From: Hemileia vastatrix
Lineage: Eukaryota > Basidiomycota > Pucciniomycetes > Pucciniales > Zaghouaniaceae
Direction of reading: 5' to 3'
Length of the DNA: 64,000 nucleotides
Assembly (NCBI GenBank): GCA_030280995.1
Contig: JASXTE010000008.1
Location: 24,363,193 to 24,427,192, forward strand
Numbering within the stretch: position 1 is the stretch's first letter; each line of letters begins with the position of its first letter. Positions 20,635 through 34,287 of the stretch are shown piece by piece. The translations under genes were made by a program, and so were the position numbers. The notes below the pieces were generated by a model. It made no database searches. It was not told the origin of the DNA and worked only from the letters and a program-made list of their open reading frames with translations.

Positions 20635-23600
20635 TTTTTTCTTTTTATACTTCTTTAGCAGAGTAGGAAGATTAGATATCTCCTTCGCAGGTATTTAAGA
20701 ATCATATTCAGAAGATTTATTCTTGAATCTCAATAAGTATTCTGTACCTTTTTAAGCAGTAATTACTCTGTCATTTAGAATCTTATCAATTTCTGCTGTC
20801 TCTGTGATTTCATTAGGGGTCTTCTTTGGTCTTCCCCTCCTTTTGTGAAATAAATCACTATTGGATTTGTAAGGTTTCAAAAGAGATATTGGAAAAACAG
20901 GATGTTTTCTGTCATATGGTGAATACAAAATAACTTCAACTGCATTATCACAAACCATTCTTCTGACAACAAATGGACCTACAAATGGGTCTTTAAATTT
21001 GGTATTTCCTTGTAAATTGAAGTGGACTGTAGAAATCAGTACTTCATCACCCTTTTAAAAATTGTATTCTTTATGGTATTTGTCCAATCTCTTCTTCTCA
21101 TATTCAAAGGATTTTTCAAAAAAAATTTGAGCATGACTTCTGCAAAGTTGTTGCATTTGAAGAAAAGATTTAACACAGGATGTAAATCCAATTTAGAAAT
21201 TTTATTATTGAGAATTTGGGCAGGATTATTTGTAACATATCCCAGCCAGAGCTCAAAAGGCTTTTTCTGAGTAACAGAATGAACAGTGCTATTATAAGCA
21301 AATTCCAACCCAGGAAGTTGGGTCACCCAATCATGAGTAGATCTGTCATTGTCTTTGTACTCAAGGCCAAAGGAACAATACCTTTTTATCATGTCCTCTA
21401 AAGTCCGAATCATTCTTTCAGCTAATCCATCAGTTTGGGGTGATGGGGAGTAGAAAGTTTCAGATCAAAACCACAAACATCTATCAGAGACATTCAAAAT
21501 TCAGAAGTAAATTTAGGGTCCCTGTCAGAGATTATGGCCTTAGGAAAACCTGCAGTATTAAAAATATGAGACCACCATAAGAAGGCTAATTCTTTAGTGG
21601 AAACATCCTTGTGGGTGGGGATAAATTTACACATTTTTGTGAATCTATCCACAATAACCCAACAAGAGTTATAACTGTCTTTCCCAGCAATAGGAAATCC
21701 TGTTACAAAGTCCATGTTTATAATCTGCCATGGTGCATCAGAAGATTCAATATGTTGAATTAATCCAGCTCTTTTACCAGTCAATACTTTTGATTTTTGG
21801 CAAGAATCACAGTATTCAACATATAGTTTGGTGTCTTCAGACATATTAGCCCACTGAGCTGTGTTTTTAATTCTGATCATTGTTCTTTCAAGATCAAAAT
21901 CTCCAGAAAGTATGTCATCATGACAAATTTTCAAGATGATCTCTTTCATAGAAGGAGGAATAACAATAACATTACTCAACTTTCTTCCATAATAGAGGTA
22001 GCCTTCATCAATTGATAATTTATCTCTTTCGAAAGCCTTCTGGTACTTTGGTGGAATTTTTTTCATTAATTCTTGTATTGAAGCATTCTTTGGATAATTT
22101 AATATGGTACATAAATTTTTCAAGTCTTTGTCCTTATCATATGAATCCAGAATAAGCTGTAATAGCTCTTCCTCCATATCAACCACATATATCCCATGAA
22201 TATGAATAATTTAATCTTCAGGAACATATGCAGGATTTGAGTCATCATTTGGCAAAGTTAACCTTGATAACATATCCACATCTGAGTGAACAATACCAGC
22301 CCTATGAATTATTGTCATTCTCCTTCTATATTCTTGAACAGCCAGTTGCCATCTGAACATATGTCTGTTAGGTGTGATCTAATTGCACTGCAGTCAGTGA
22401 CAAGTTCAAATTTCTGGTCATCCAGGTAATAAGGTAGCTTCACTAGATCCCATACTACTGCTAAACATTCTAGTTGAGTGGAACCATATTTCAATTCACT
22501 ATTTATCAAGTTTCTTGAGATATAACAAATTACTACTTATGATAATTTATCATTGATCACTTTTTTCTGATGGAGGACAGCACCAAGACCAAAAAAACTG
22601 GCATCAGTGTATAAAACAAATGGTTGATTAAAGTCAGGTAAAGCAAGAACTGGTGCTGACATCAAACAACGTGTCATAGTGTCAAAAGCTATTTGTCTTT
22701 CACTGTTCCAGACAAAAGCAACATCTTTCCTAGTCAGTTGGGTAAGTGGTAATTATATGACTTGGTAATTTTTAATATACTGTCTATAGTATCCACAAAT
22801 TCCCAAAAAACTCTGTAGCTCTCTAACTGTGGTAGGAGCCTTCACCTGTTATATAAATGCCACTTTGTTTTGGTCAACACATATCTGTAAACCTGAGAAA
22901 ACATGACCAAGCACTTTTAAGGAATGAAAACAAAATTTTCATTTCTTCAAAGCCAGTGTCATATTTATCTCATCCATCTTATGTAAAACTTTACACAGGT
23001 GGTTAAGATGGTCCTCATATGTTTTAGAGAATATAATGATATCATCAATATAAACCATCAGCCATCCTTCAATTATTTCTTGATGGAATGTGTAATCCAT
23101 AACTTTTTCAAAAATGGAAGGGGATTTTTTAGGGCCAAATGGCATCCTAATATACTTATAAATACCCATAAAAGTAGCAATAATCAGAAAATTCTGACAA
23201 TTCTTCTCAAAAGTTACCTGGTGATATCCCTTATTACCATCCAAACAGCTGAGATATTTAGCACCTTGTAGGGTGGCATGTATAGAGCTAATTCTGGGTA
23301 AAGGATAGATATCATCAAAAGTATAAGTTTTCAATGCTTTATAATCACCACATAACCTGGCCTTATCTTTCTCATAAGAAATTAAGACAGGTGAGATAAC
23401 ACAATTTTTAGGTGTTTCAACTACCTTTTCAATAATATTCATTTTTAAAAGGGTAGAGATATTGTTTTCAATATCTTTTCTCTTTGTAGGAGAAGCTGTA
23501 TAAGGCTTCTTCTTTAAAGTATGTGGTATTTCTGTCAATTGGCAAGATAATGAAAGCTTCATTTCTTCTTTTACCAATCCTAATTCATGTGATCCATGAG

Positions 23601-24300
23601 GAAAGGCCACAGGAAAAGATTTTATCAATTTAATAATGGAATCTTTATCCTCACCAGAAATTTGTTCTCCAAAAGAAGCATTGTCAATTTCAGACACAAG
23701 GGCAGGCATTTATTTTGTAGATCTTTCATTATATTGAACTACTGAATGAAATGTGTTCAATCCTGGTGTTAATAATTTCTCGGGGGTGGAAATTTTAAAT
23801 TTTCTCTTCCCATTCATCCCCATTGGGAAGCATTGGTTTGAAGGGTCTAATTTTATGCCATTTTTGGTTAAAATGTCATTTCCCACAATGAACCAGCTAC
23901 TCAAGTTATCATTCTTGATGAAAAAAAATCACATTTAGCTCTTACAAAACCATGGTTATATTTGAAAAATATTGTGGCTTTGTATTTACCAATTGGGGAC
24001 AAAACTGAGCCATAACCTTCCAATTCTCAGAAATTATAGGCATAAAGTTTGATTAATAATCTTGGTCCACTGAAGCAAGTGATTTTTCAGATACTATAAT
24101 CCCTCCAGCTCTAGAATCTAAGACAACCTCAATGTTATTTCAATTGATCAAGACTGGTGCCTTGAGAGGGGCAATAATAATTGAGTTGTCCTCAAGATTT
24201 TTTATTATCCCAGCATCCTCTACTGTAGATAAATCATTATTCTCAATATTAATATTATTTAAATAATCAATATCCTCTTCCAGCATTAATATTTCCTGGA
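20635..24300 (-). pseudogene. pol: A2 protease, RT, RNase H, integrase and chromodomain, decayed
   Basis: On the minus strand: protease near 24100 with a damaged active site (LDSRAGG instead of LDTGAAG). RT 23709-22939 (LCGDYKALKTYTFDDIYPLP, YIDDIIIF near 23040). RNase H to about 22315. Integrase 22186-21036 has HHCC residues (HDDILSGDFDLERT, YCDSCQKSK) and core motifs NMDFVTGFPIAG, IISDRDPKFTSEF and ERMIRTLEDM. The chromodomain is at about 20800-20640 (AEIDKILNDR, then YLLRFKNKSSEYD). Stops and frameshifts are distributed throughout. It is collinear with the better preserved F pol. Confidence 0.85.
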
Positions 24301-26646
24301 GAGATTCATATTAGATATTTCTGGCACAATCACTTGAAGTTTCATCCAGTGCTATTGTGTCATCAGCATGCTCCTCTGCTTGCTCAACAAGATGTATCTT
24401 CTTTTCACAAAAATGGCCTTTCTTCCAAGGCTTACTGCATTTGAAGCAAGTATGTGTTGCATACTTCTTGGGTGCAACAGGGGCAGAAGATTTACCAACC
24501 TTTTCCAGAGGTTTTTGTTGGTAATTTGAGGTTTTCTCCAATGAAGTTCTAGAAATGAATCTTCTAGCATAATACTTGTTGTTTAGAAGTATCTCATTAC
24601 AATTATTAATGAAAGAAGAATTTTCCCTTGAGAACTCAGTCCTAGAAACTATTAAGTCTCTCAGAGACATGGGTAATTTATAGAGTATCCTGTCCTTCCA
24701 TAATTCAAACTCCATATCTGGGTCCATTTCCCTCAAGATTTTCACAAGTTTCATCAAGAACTCAATATGTTTTTCGGTAGAAGAGCTATATCTGGTCTCT
24801 TCATATTGCCTTTGTTGAGCTAATCAAAACTTGGAACCACCAAATTGTGTTTTAATTAATTTTTTCCAATATTCCCATGAGTATTCTTTTTTATCCAAAG
24901 GAACATATTCATACCACATTAGGGCTACATTGGTAAATAAAGAAATTAATATTGAAAAAATTTCCTCATCTGGGAGTTTGTAAGAATTTTTTAGATTATC
25001 AATCCTGCAAATGAACTGCTGCCAATCAGAGGAAGAGTCACCATCAAATGTTGGATACTGGTCAATTTTTGGCCAATTCTTTTGATTTGAAAGAGTCTCC
25101 TTATTCCAAGCTTGTTTCTGAGTGAGAAGGAGTTGTAACTTCTCCAAGTGGGCATTAATTTCATTTTTTAATCCTTCTGTAGGTGATCCAGGTACATCAT
25201 CAATTTTTGATGGAAACTCAGTGGTATCAAAAGGTATTTCTGGCACTAATTTTACTTTGGATGAACTAGGAACAGGTAAAATTGGGGTATCCTGCTCAAC
25301 AGGTTCTTTCAAAGAAATGTCAGAATACTTTTTACTATATAGCAATGAATTAAATTTTTCTTCAATGGTTGTTAACCTAGTTTTCACTTTTGGAATACTA
25401 GATGAATTCTCATTGATGGTTGCAAAAGATAACTGGTTCTTATTTTGTAAAGATGAATAATGGTTCCTCAATCTTTATAAGTTCATCTTATGTCCTTCTA
25501 GATTCTGGCCACAGATGTACACATCATCTTTTAATTTAGACAAATCATTCTTGATATTTTTCCATAAAGCAACTTTCTTTTCATGAGTTACTTTATAATA
25601 AAACAAATCATCAGAAACTCTCTGTAACTCACTCCTCAATGCTTGATAACCCTTTTCAGTTAACAAACTATTATATTTCTGAGTCAATCGCATGTTTTTC
25701 ATTATATGATTTTGTTTAGCAATAATATGCCTCAAATATTCATCATTAATGTTAACTACATCTGGAGTATTTCTCTATAGTGAAACAGAGTAACTTTCCA
25801 GATTCTTATAAAACTCAGTATCAAGTGTCTCATCAATAATAGCCATATCAGGTTTTATCATTGAAGTAGCAATCAAAATCAAAGGATTAGATACATTAGA
25901 ATATTGAGCCATTTGTCTACTACTCTCAGCCTCTACTAGTCTCACAGTCTCATCTCCTCTTCCAGAATTACCTGAAGGAACTGAATCAGTTACATGAAAT
26001 GGTACTTGAGATTCAATAGAGGGGCTCGCCATGGCTTGGGAAAGACTTGAATGTGATTTTTTTTCTCTTTCTTCCTCCTTGGTAGGGGTGAGGAGGTGTG
26101 AAGTTGAGCTGATGGGTTCTTGAAGGACCTGCCTGAAGTACTTGTTGCTGTTGTTGTTGGGACAGATAATCCCACTGGGTGTTCATTCAATCCCACTGCC
26201 ACTTTGAGACTTACACCTTTTCTTGTTGCTGGGGGTCCAATTGTGGAAGGGCTTTTGGAAGAGGAGGTCTCCTCTTCTTTTGAAGGAAGGACACTTTTTT
26301 TCTTACCTTGTTTTCTAGAGAGTCTGTTTTTGACCTCAGCTTGAGGTTTTCTGACATCAACTCCTTGATGTGAGTGGAGAGATTTTTGACTTGCTGATTC
26401 AAGGGCATCTTTTTTGTTTTGAAGCCTTTGGGAAGCTCTTTTGGGGGGTTGATAGAAGGCTTTTGATCCTGAGCAGTTGTCTCCTCTAATATTTTCATCT
26501 GCTGAATTTCTACATCCTGATTGGTCCAGTAATTGATTAATTTGAGCCAGTTTTGTAGTCAAAGGAGAACTTACAGAAGAAACTTCATCATAATCAATTA
26601 AATCTAGCTCCTCATCAGGGCCAGAAGAAGCACCTTGATCAGTCAT
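24301..26646 (-). pseudogene. gag: A2 gag, decayed
   Basis: Minus-strand ATG at 26646 (MTDQGASSGPDEELDLIDYD), the same start as A1. A low-complexity basic N-terminus is followed by coiled coils (25735-25475), the Gag core (NQKNWPKIDQYPTFDGDSSS at about 25090; TQFGGSKF near 24830) and the zinc knuckle CFKCSKPWKKGHFC at about 24450-24409. At least four stops or frameshifts are seen (for example near 25990, 25774, 25472 and 24823). Confidence 0.85.
26211..26498 (-). pseudogene. Overlapping alternative-frame ORF of A2 (interrupted)
   Basis: ATG at 26498, alternative frame of gag, 95 codons to a TAA. It matches the A1 ORF closely (PKGFKTKKMPLNQQVKNLST, SENLKLRSKTDSLENKVRKK). Past the stop, homology continues in frame with KWQWD, a TGA in place of Trp, then MNTQWDYLSQ and TPPHPYQGGRK. 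A frameshift lies before the Pro-Trp terminus near 26030. It has therefore decayed here, unlike in A1 and F. Confidence 0.5.
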
Positions 26647-26664
26647 AGTTGTAATTAAACTGAA

Positions 26665-27321
26665 CTGAGAGAAAGAAATATTTAATCAGTTATTATTTTT
26701 ACTTTATTTAAAGAAAAATAAGGAAAAAAAATATTTATTATATAAGTAACTATCAGAGCTTTGTAATCAACTGGAATAATTAAAATATAAATTTTATCAG
26801 GACAAAAAATCAACTGAAATAATAATCACAATTTTTTTAATTTTTTTTTAGATAATTTTATAACCAGGATTTAAAATAAATCAACTGAAGTAATAAAATA
26901 ATTTAATAATTAGTAATATTTTGATAATTATCAGGACTAGAAGTCAACTGAAATATTCAATTACCAGGACTTACTTTCAACTGAAAATAATTTTAATTAC
27001 CAGAATTTAATGTCAACTGAAACAATTTAATTCTCAGGACTTATTGTCAACTGAAATAATTTTAATATTCTTAATTCAGTTAATTTTAATTATTAATACT
27101 TTACTTTCAGGACAATTTGTCAACTGAAACAATAATAAAATTTTAATTATCAGGACAGAGGTCAACTGAAACAATTAAAAAAATAATATAAAATAATTAA
27201 TTTAAATTTTAATATTACTTCTATGACTAAGAACAATATAGTTCTATCTTGGTCAACTAGGAAAAAAAATTTATTTACCAGGCACCTCCCCCTGTAAAAT
27301 GAGCAAGTAAATGCCACTTAC
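26665..27321 (-). other. Putative leader intron of A2
   Basis: Donor CTCT then GTAAGTGGCAT at 27321 and acceptor TTTCTTTCTCTCAG at 26665, with AACTGATTAAAT upstream as branch point. Donor and acceptor positions match A1 (2204-2726). Confidence 0.5.
26755..27169 (-). repeat. Hairpin-repeat array in the A2 leader
   Basis: Nine degenerate units; on the plus strand each reads TCAGGAC, 5-8 bases, GTCAACTGAA. On the sense strand the best units read TCAGTTGACAATAAGTCCTGA and can fold into a stem with a 5-base loop. Units are about 30-60 bases apart and separated by AT-rich spacers. The array falls inside the putative leader intron. Confidence 0.7.
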
Positions 27322-27591
27322 AGAGTGCTGAGTAAAAAAAAGATATACATGGACAATGAAATGTGCAAAATGACCCACAACTAGTAATAAATATAATTAC
27401 CACAATTATATATGATAATTGTCAATATATGAACCTAAATTTTGGAGCGCGGTTTGATTCCTGGTCGCAGCAAAAAAATAAGTCACGTGGTTGATGACGT
27501 TTTTTGCTTTTGTTGTCTATTTGTCCTAATGGTACCTCATGGTTGATGGTCCCTCAGTGGCCGTCTTCAAGATATCGATTTGCTGTCAACA

Positions 27592-27610
27592 ATTCGGAAA
27601 GGGCCTCAAG
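27592..27610 (-). other. Primer-binding site region of A2
   Basis: Minus strand CTTGAGGCCCTTTCCGAAT follows the 5' LTR end. It is degenerate compared with ATTGGAGGCCTTCC in A1. Confidence 0.4.
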
Positions 27611-28419
27611 TGTCGAAGGGTCTTTTTGGTCTAGAAGGTTTTTAACAGAGGTTTAAGGGCGGTGATAGGTGGGTTTTGGGATTTCAAAGCTAAAGTACGT
27701 ATGTTTTATCTTTTATTTGCTTTACTCAATTTAAAGAGGTAAATAATTTTCAAATATTATTATAATTAATGATTTAGAATTACGTTTTTGTAAATACTAA
27801 AAGCAATAAGTAATAGTAATAATTATTTTTATGGTAGTAAATGGTTTTAATAAAATAAGTAAGTAATTGCGTGAACAAAAACAACCAGAAAGGGAGGCCT
27901 TATATAGGCAAAGGAGAGACAAAGCATGGTGTTAAAATCCTAAATACAGTATTCTGAGAGAAGAAAAGAATATTCCAGAAAAAAAATATTTTCAAATAGT
28001 AAGGTTGTTCCAAAAAGAAGGTTTCAGAAGAGTGTATTTAATGTATATGACAGAAGTAAATTAGTTTATTTAAAATTAACTGTAAATGTCAATTCTAAAT
28101 AAGTAATTTGAATTTTTTGTATATATTTATTTTTATTTTAATATTAAATTTTATTCCAATTTAAAATTTTTTATTTTAATATTAATTTTAATTTCTCTTA
28201 ACCTGTCATTGAGCACAGTGTTAGAAAATAAAAATATAATGGACATTTTAATATTAATTTTAATTATTTACTAACTTTACCTTTTTGTAATTAGTTAATT
28301 TATTATAAGTAAATTTAATGTAAATATATTATTTAATAAAAATAAAAATAATAAGGTCTGGCTTCATCCGCGTAAATAATTAATTATTTTACTGGGTAAG
28401 TCTTGCAGCCTGGCTGACA
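27611..28419 (-). repeat. 5' LTR of A2
   Basis: 809 bp, minus strand TGTCAGCCAGGCTGC to CCCTTCGACA. TATA box TATATAAG at 27906-27899. The outer flank GCATC is the target duplication. Confidence 0.9.
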
Positions 28420-29216
28420 GCATCTCCCCTACGTTTCCTTTCCCTATGGGTTTTCCTACACAAGTTTAAAACTAATTCAATAATATCAAAAGTATTTAAA
28501 TATCTCAGTAATCTATGTAAAATTGTTAGAATAAGTCCTAGTACTAATATTTTTGAAACATTATTGAAATTCTACTATTAGCATCCAATGCTTTACCTTT
28601 CTATAAATACCCTATACTCCTTGAGATTACTAACTATATTATAAGTACTGAACCGCCATTCCTTCCTATTATAATAACCCGCGCTTACCATGTGAGTATC
28701 CACTTATTGTGAAAGCCTTTGTTCTAATTAAGCAACCCTTCTTCAAGTCTTACTTCCTTTTCTTCTCTTAGTTGAGCACTGATCATTGACCCACTCATCC
28801 TTCTAGCACTAATCTTCCTATCAAGGCTTCTATTACAGCTGTGCGTCTATAGCTTACATTCAAAGATTATTGCATATCTCTAAGTGTAAAACTCATACCC
28901 TCACTTTTTTCTGAATACCCTTTAATCTATACTATGCTTCCAGAACTTATCATAGCTTTCTCAAATACATATTATAGTCCTACCTTATAGTCCATTATAA
29001 ACTTCCGCTGTCTCTCTGATTGTTTCTGCTTGTATATCTATACTTCCCCTAAAAAAGTGTGTGTAGAGAGTCTATCTTTTCCTGTGCTTTTGAAGACCCC
29101 TTATTTTCACTTCTGTAAACATCCTTATTGGCAACCCCATTGTTGTGTTTTTAGAGAACTGAGTCTTTTCTGCTCTCCTGAGACTTTTTCTGAATCTTTG
29201 AGAGATGTGTCCTACA
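28420..29216 (-). repeat. Family J solo LTR, 5' part
   Basis: Minus strand starts TGTAGGACACATCTC at 29216 and aligns along its length with J2 (30447-31754). It continues at 19787 after removal of A2 and one GCATC. A degenerate TATA-like motif (GGGTATTTATAG) sits where J2 has GGGTATATAAAAG. Confidence 0.75.
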
Positions 29217-30446
29217 CCATCACCAACTTCATTGTTCCATATCTAAATACCCAATCATTCATTAAAAATTCTGCCCCATTTTTGGAATTTAGATTAATAA
29301 AAGGCACTTCCTCTACCCAACCAGATAAATCACCTCTGGCAAAAATTAAATATTTATAACGTCCCTCCTTTATATGAACAGAATCCAAGCCAATACTACC
29401 AAAAAGAGTGTTTTCACTGCTTGTGTGTCCAGGGTTTTCTGGCCTTAAAAAATTCTTATTTGATATTCATCATATGACTGAACCCATTTTTTTACAGGAA
29501 AATTTATTCCAGGCCACAAAAATCTATCAGAAATTCATCTATAAGATTCTCCAACACCTCTATGTCAAATATCTTCATGCAGTGATTTCATAACCAACTC
29601 TTTCCCTTTTCTCTGAGTAAAAACATTTTGAGGATTTGGATACCTCTTTTCCATCAACCTCCTTCCAGATAAATAAAATCCTGGTGAATTCCTCTTGATA
29701 GTTACCAAATCATTTTCATCACAATTCTCTAGCCTTTTCAGTGTTAAAAAATTTTTAACCAACTTTAAATGAAATCCTGTCTGTCCCCAGACTTAATCTC
29801 AAAAGTCCAAAGATGCCACATCAATGGGAACTTCCCTATCACCAAAATCGCCTGCACACAAATGAGCCAATAACTTTAAGCCTTGAATTTTTCTACTTAT
29901 CATATAAGATTTTGAATTTTCCATCTCTGAACCTTCCAACCTGACTTTAACCGAATTCTCTTTTACCTCCTCAACACCCCTTTTAGCATCAACAACTTCT
30001 TCTTCTTCCATCCTCTTTTTAACCAAATTTTCACAGTCACCCAACCTCTCTTTAACCGAATTTTATAATAATCCAACATATACACCATTCTCCAATTTAC
30101 TACAACCCCACAATATAAAACTATCCTCAAAATATTACACTAATTCTTTTCCAACCTCCTTCTTACCCAATCTATCTACACCATCAAACTCCCTAAGCAC
30201 ATCACTTATCATTAGTTTATTACTTTTCAAATTTATAAAACTAGCAAGTTTATCCTAATGGGGGAGTTTCTTTTCTTTATTTACACATACTGCACCTGCC
30301 AGTTTAACCTCATGGGGGAGGTAAGGAAAGTCTTCAGCACCTTTTGTGCTTACCTTAATCACAGGTATATCTTCATCAAATTCTTCCAAGTCAGAATCAT
30401 CTTCAGCAGGTGGTCTCCTTGAAAATCCATCTGGAATAGTGAATAT
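29217..30446 (-). pseudogene. Element D integrase and linker fragment
   Basis: Minus strand from 30446: IFTIPDGFSRRPPAEDDSD (RNase H to integrase linker), an acidic region with VPYLPHEVKLAG-like repeats, NSKSYMISRKIQGLKLLAHL, then integrase zinc and core parts (DSVHIKEGRYKYLIFARGD, GWVEEVPFINLNSKN, TMKLVMV at 29217). It parallels element C 50340-51570. Stops and frameshifts throughout. Confidence 0.8.
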
Positions 30447-31754
30447 TTTAGTACACATCTTGCAGTAATGCAGAAAATGTCTCAACTCTTAGGAAGCACA
30501 ACTAAGGGGTCTTCAAAATTGTAGAAAAGGTAGACTCTTCATGCACAATTATTTTAGCAGTAGTATGGATATATGATCCATGGAAAGTAAAAGCTAAAAG
30601 GAAGTGCATACTGGAGTATAAGGCAAAAGTATGATATGTACTTGAGGAATCCATGACTAGCACTAGAGACATAGTATGGATTGGGGAGCAGCATCAAGTG
30701 AGGGTATTAGCTTCACACTTAGATAGATGCAACTTCTCTTAAATGTAAGCTATGTATGCTCATTGCTTATAGAGACAGTAGTAAAAGGTAGCACTAGAAG
30801 AACAAGATATTATCTAGTGGGCCAATATGCAATTTTGGTTAATAGGAAAAAAAATAAGACTCAAGATAGGGAAGGGTACTTACTTAGCATGGAGGGGTTT
30901 ATCATTAGTTGATACTCATTCATCAAGTTCAGATTGTTATAATAAGTATGGAAGGAAGTATAGTACTTAATATGTAGTTTGGAGTCTCAAGAAGTATAGG
31001 TTATGTACAGATAAGTAATCATCAGGCACTAATAGTAGTTTTTACACTATTTTTTTGAGTGCTATTAAGAGCCGACTCATTCTAACAATTGCACTTAGAC
31101 TATTGAGATACTTAGTTACCATTTGATATTCTTGTAGTAGAGCTAAACTTGTCTAGGAGAACCAGTAGGGAAAGAAAGCATGGGAGAAAGACACTAGACA
31201 TACAGGGTATATAAAAGACTACTTCCTCTTAAACAGAGGAATTTAACATAGCATAATATAATATAACATATATAACATATAGGAGATAATATATAATATA
31301 GAGAAAATAATTATTATTGATTATTAGAATGTAGAATAGAGCGCATGTATATAGAAACACATATTAGAGATAAAATATATGTAGATATATTTATTTTTTT
31401 ATGTGCATAATGGGTGTACATACCAGAAGTAGTGCTGTAGAGTTATTTTATTGCTACAGTAAGGATAGTTTTAGATAGAGCGCTTCAGAGAGGGAGTGAC
31501 TAAGGATAGATCTAGCCAAAAGATAGATTAATTGTTTTAAAAATATTTTTCCCTTTTTCTTTAAAAGAATATCTAAACCATTCTACTCTTTCTTTCTCTC
31601 TCTCTATATATATATATATTTATACTTTCAATACATGATTTCATTGTCTTTTTTAGAGTGGCAGGCACTTCTTTCTTAAATTAGTTTTTTAAAGATGAAA
31701 CAACTCATCTCAAATTGTTTCTATAGCTTAGTATTATAGAAATTTCTTTCTAAA
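30447..31754 (+). repeat. Family J LTR, copy J2
   Basis: About 1.3 kb inserted into D between HKPGKTF and IFTIPDG, the point that is continuous in C at 50350. It starts TTTAGTACACATCTT (TGTAGGACACATC in the other copy) and ends CTTTCTAAA. TATATAAAAG lies at 31208-31217. No coding capacity and no internal region, so it is a solo LTR. The target duplication is not convincing. Confidence 0.7.
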
Positions 31755-34287
31755 AGTTTTTCCAGGCTTATGAGTTAAATCAAAAGAAAAATACTGAATA
31801 AAAGCTACCCATTTGGCCATGTGTTCATTTGGTAAACTTGGGGAATTTATCATTTGTATTAAGGATTTAGCATCCACTTGAAGTTCAAGGTGTTGACCCC
31901 ATAAATAATTTTAAAAATTCTTTAAGACTTATGCCACTCCACAGAGTTATAATTTTGGTTGAGAATATCTTGATTCCATCTCAGTAAGTACCACAGAATC
32001 ATATTTGACTAGTCTGATGTAACCAGCTTTATCCATCTGGGAAAAGACTGCTCCAGCAGCACCTTCACTTTAGTCCACAGCCAAATAAATCTTACCCACA
32101 TCTTTCCCATAATCCATCTTATGTAACACAACATCTTCTTCAACCACCTTTGGATTCACAAACAGCTTTTCACACTCATCATTTAACTCCCAATCATGAT
32201 GCTTCCTAGTCAACTTCCTCAAAGGAACAGCCAATGAAAAAAATTCCTTGATAAACATTCAAACAAATACACACACACATAGAAGCCTTCTAACTTTGGT
32301 TGTATTCTTGGGTCTTGGCCAGGACTGGATTTTGTTAACCTTTTTCTTCAACATAATCCTACCCTCTCTACATACCATATGACCTAGAACTTCCAAAGCT
32401 GGTACACAACAAGAAATCTTTGAACCAGAAATAGTTAAGCCAGCCTCTTCAATCCAAAACAAAAACTCATCCAGAACAAAAGAATATTCCCAGATAAATA
32501 TTTCATATCACTAGATTCTCCTCCAACACTTCATTTTAATAATATTTTGAAGGACCTTTAATTCCACCATCATCAATAAATATACCATAGTATTGTGGAA
32601 TTTCATCTTAAAGAATCCAATCCATCTGAGCCTGATAAACAGCGGCAAATTTTTTGCACCTTGAGGTAACATTGTCAGGTGTAATCAACAAATTGGAGTA
32701 TCAAAATTAGTTAGAAGTCTAGAATCACGATGTTATTCTCTCTCATAATATACTTCATGATATCTCTTAAACCATAACACACTCTTTGAGAAAAAACCTC
32801 CACAAACTCCTCTGCACTAGGTGGTATTCCAGAATCTTTTATTGTAACCCTATTTAATTCCCTAAGGTTGTGAACTACCCTGAGCTTTCCATTAGGTTTA
32901 TTGATACAGAATACCTGAATTAAGTAACTTGATGAGGAATACTCATATAATACAGTTTAAATTTTTTCTCTAATGACTTCAATATTATCTTCTTTCAATG
33001 CTTCAGGAATTGGAATCAGCTTTTGATGCCATGGTTTGTGACATACAACAGAAATCTCGTAAGGCTCCCCATAAGAATAGTTCAACACACCTCTCTCCTC
33101 CTCTAAAAAAGTGATTTCCTTCTCCCTTTCTACTACCACATTCAACAACAACCTCTTCTTATCACCTGAAAACCAATCTTTAGGTCCAAATTTATAATGC
33201 CCAGTCTCTCAAAAGTTATTCTTGAGGTTTCAGAAATTTCAGGCAGATTCTTGACTAAAAGTCAATCATATGTATCTCTTTAAAAATCTGGCCTCTTCAA
33301 AGGTGGGCTTATAAAAGCTGGTAGTGGTTTGTTAATTGGTCTGACTATCTTAGCTACCTTTTGGCATTTTGCTTCCATAAAATCCACTTTGACTTGAGGA
33401 ATAAGATCTCTTCTTGATTCACCTCCACAAAAAAAAATTTCAAAATTTTCTTCTTCATTAAAATCAGAAACATAATTTTTATTATTATTTTTAAAATTTT
33501 TATCCATTTTTCTTTCATCTAATTTTACATCTAATTTTCCATCACCATAACCATAATTTTCCACCATTAAATTGCCAGTAATTAAAGTTGGAAGTTAAAC
33601 CTCTTCCTGGAGGACATAAATAGAATTGTCAAAATTATTTTATTTTTGTGAATTGATTATACTAATATTTTTTTTTGATTTTGATGTGTTAATTGCAGTT
33701 TATCCTCTTGCTGGAGGCCAGAGAATATACCATCAGAAACAATATCACTACAATCCACCATTTCAACCAATTTACCATTCCAATTTTTACTTAACACTAA
33801 AAATTCCTTCTTTCCTGTTGACACATTTTTAAAATTTATAAAAAAATTTGATGAAGATAACAAATAAATAGAAAATTTAATCACATAATGGCACTCCAAT
33901 TTAATATCAACAGAAAATAATTGAGAATCCACTTTATTTATCTCCAAGTGATCTGACCTATTGCAATCCAGGATCTCTTCTTGAGGAGAGATTAAAAAAA
34001 CAGAGAAAGCAGCCCTTCCTACCTGAAAAATGGGGGTCTACTTTACCATCATCTTTAATAAATTCAACAGAAGCTGACTTTTTAATTCATCTCTTCTTGG
34101 TGAAAATACAACACTGACACATAGTAGTAATCACAGGCCTAGTCTCCCAACCTTCATCTTCAGCAGGTTCCAAAAACATATGAATCCTTCTCATATATTC
34201 ACCTGTAATCACCAAACTTATACCTATACCATATTGAAAACCAATCTTGGCTTCAAAATCCATCAAAAAAGGACCACAAAGAGCCAT
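31755..34287 (-). pseudogene. Element D RNase H, RT and protease fragment
   Basis: Minus strand from 34287: GPFLMDFEAKIGF (end of protease region), TTMCQCCIFTKKR, then a long variable linker. RT has IFIDDGGIKGP near 32580 (FIDD in place of YxDD) and the thumb (ISGSKISCCVPALEVLGHMV, NKIQSWPRPKNTTKV). RNase H remnants run to HKPGKTF. It is collinear with C 46690-50350. The 34287 edge is the insertion point of C (GCCAT then TGTGGCAG). Confidence 0.8.

Larger units (their letters stand above)
19788..28419 (-). mobile_element. Complete Ty3/gypsy chromovirus A2
   Basis: LTRs of 808 and 809 bp and 5-bp target duplications GCATC (19783-19787 and 28420-28424). It is inserted in the family J solo LTR. 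Order on the minus strand: 5' LTR, leader with hairpin array, gag with overlapping ORF, protease, RT, RNase H, integrase, chromodomain, polypurine tract, 3' LTR. Same family as A1. All coding frames are broken. Confidence 0.92.
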
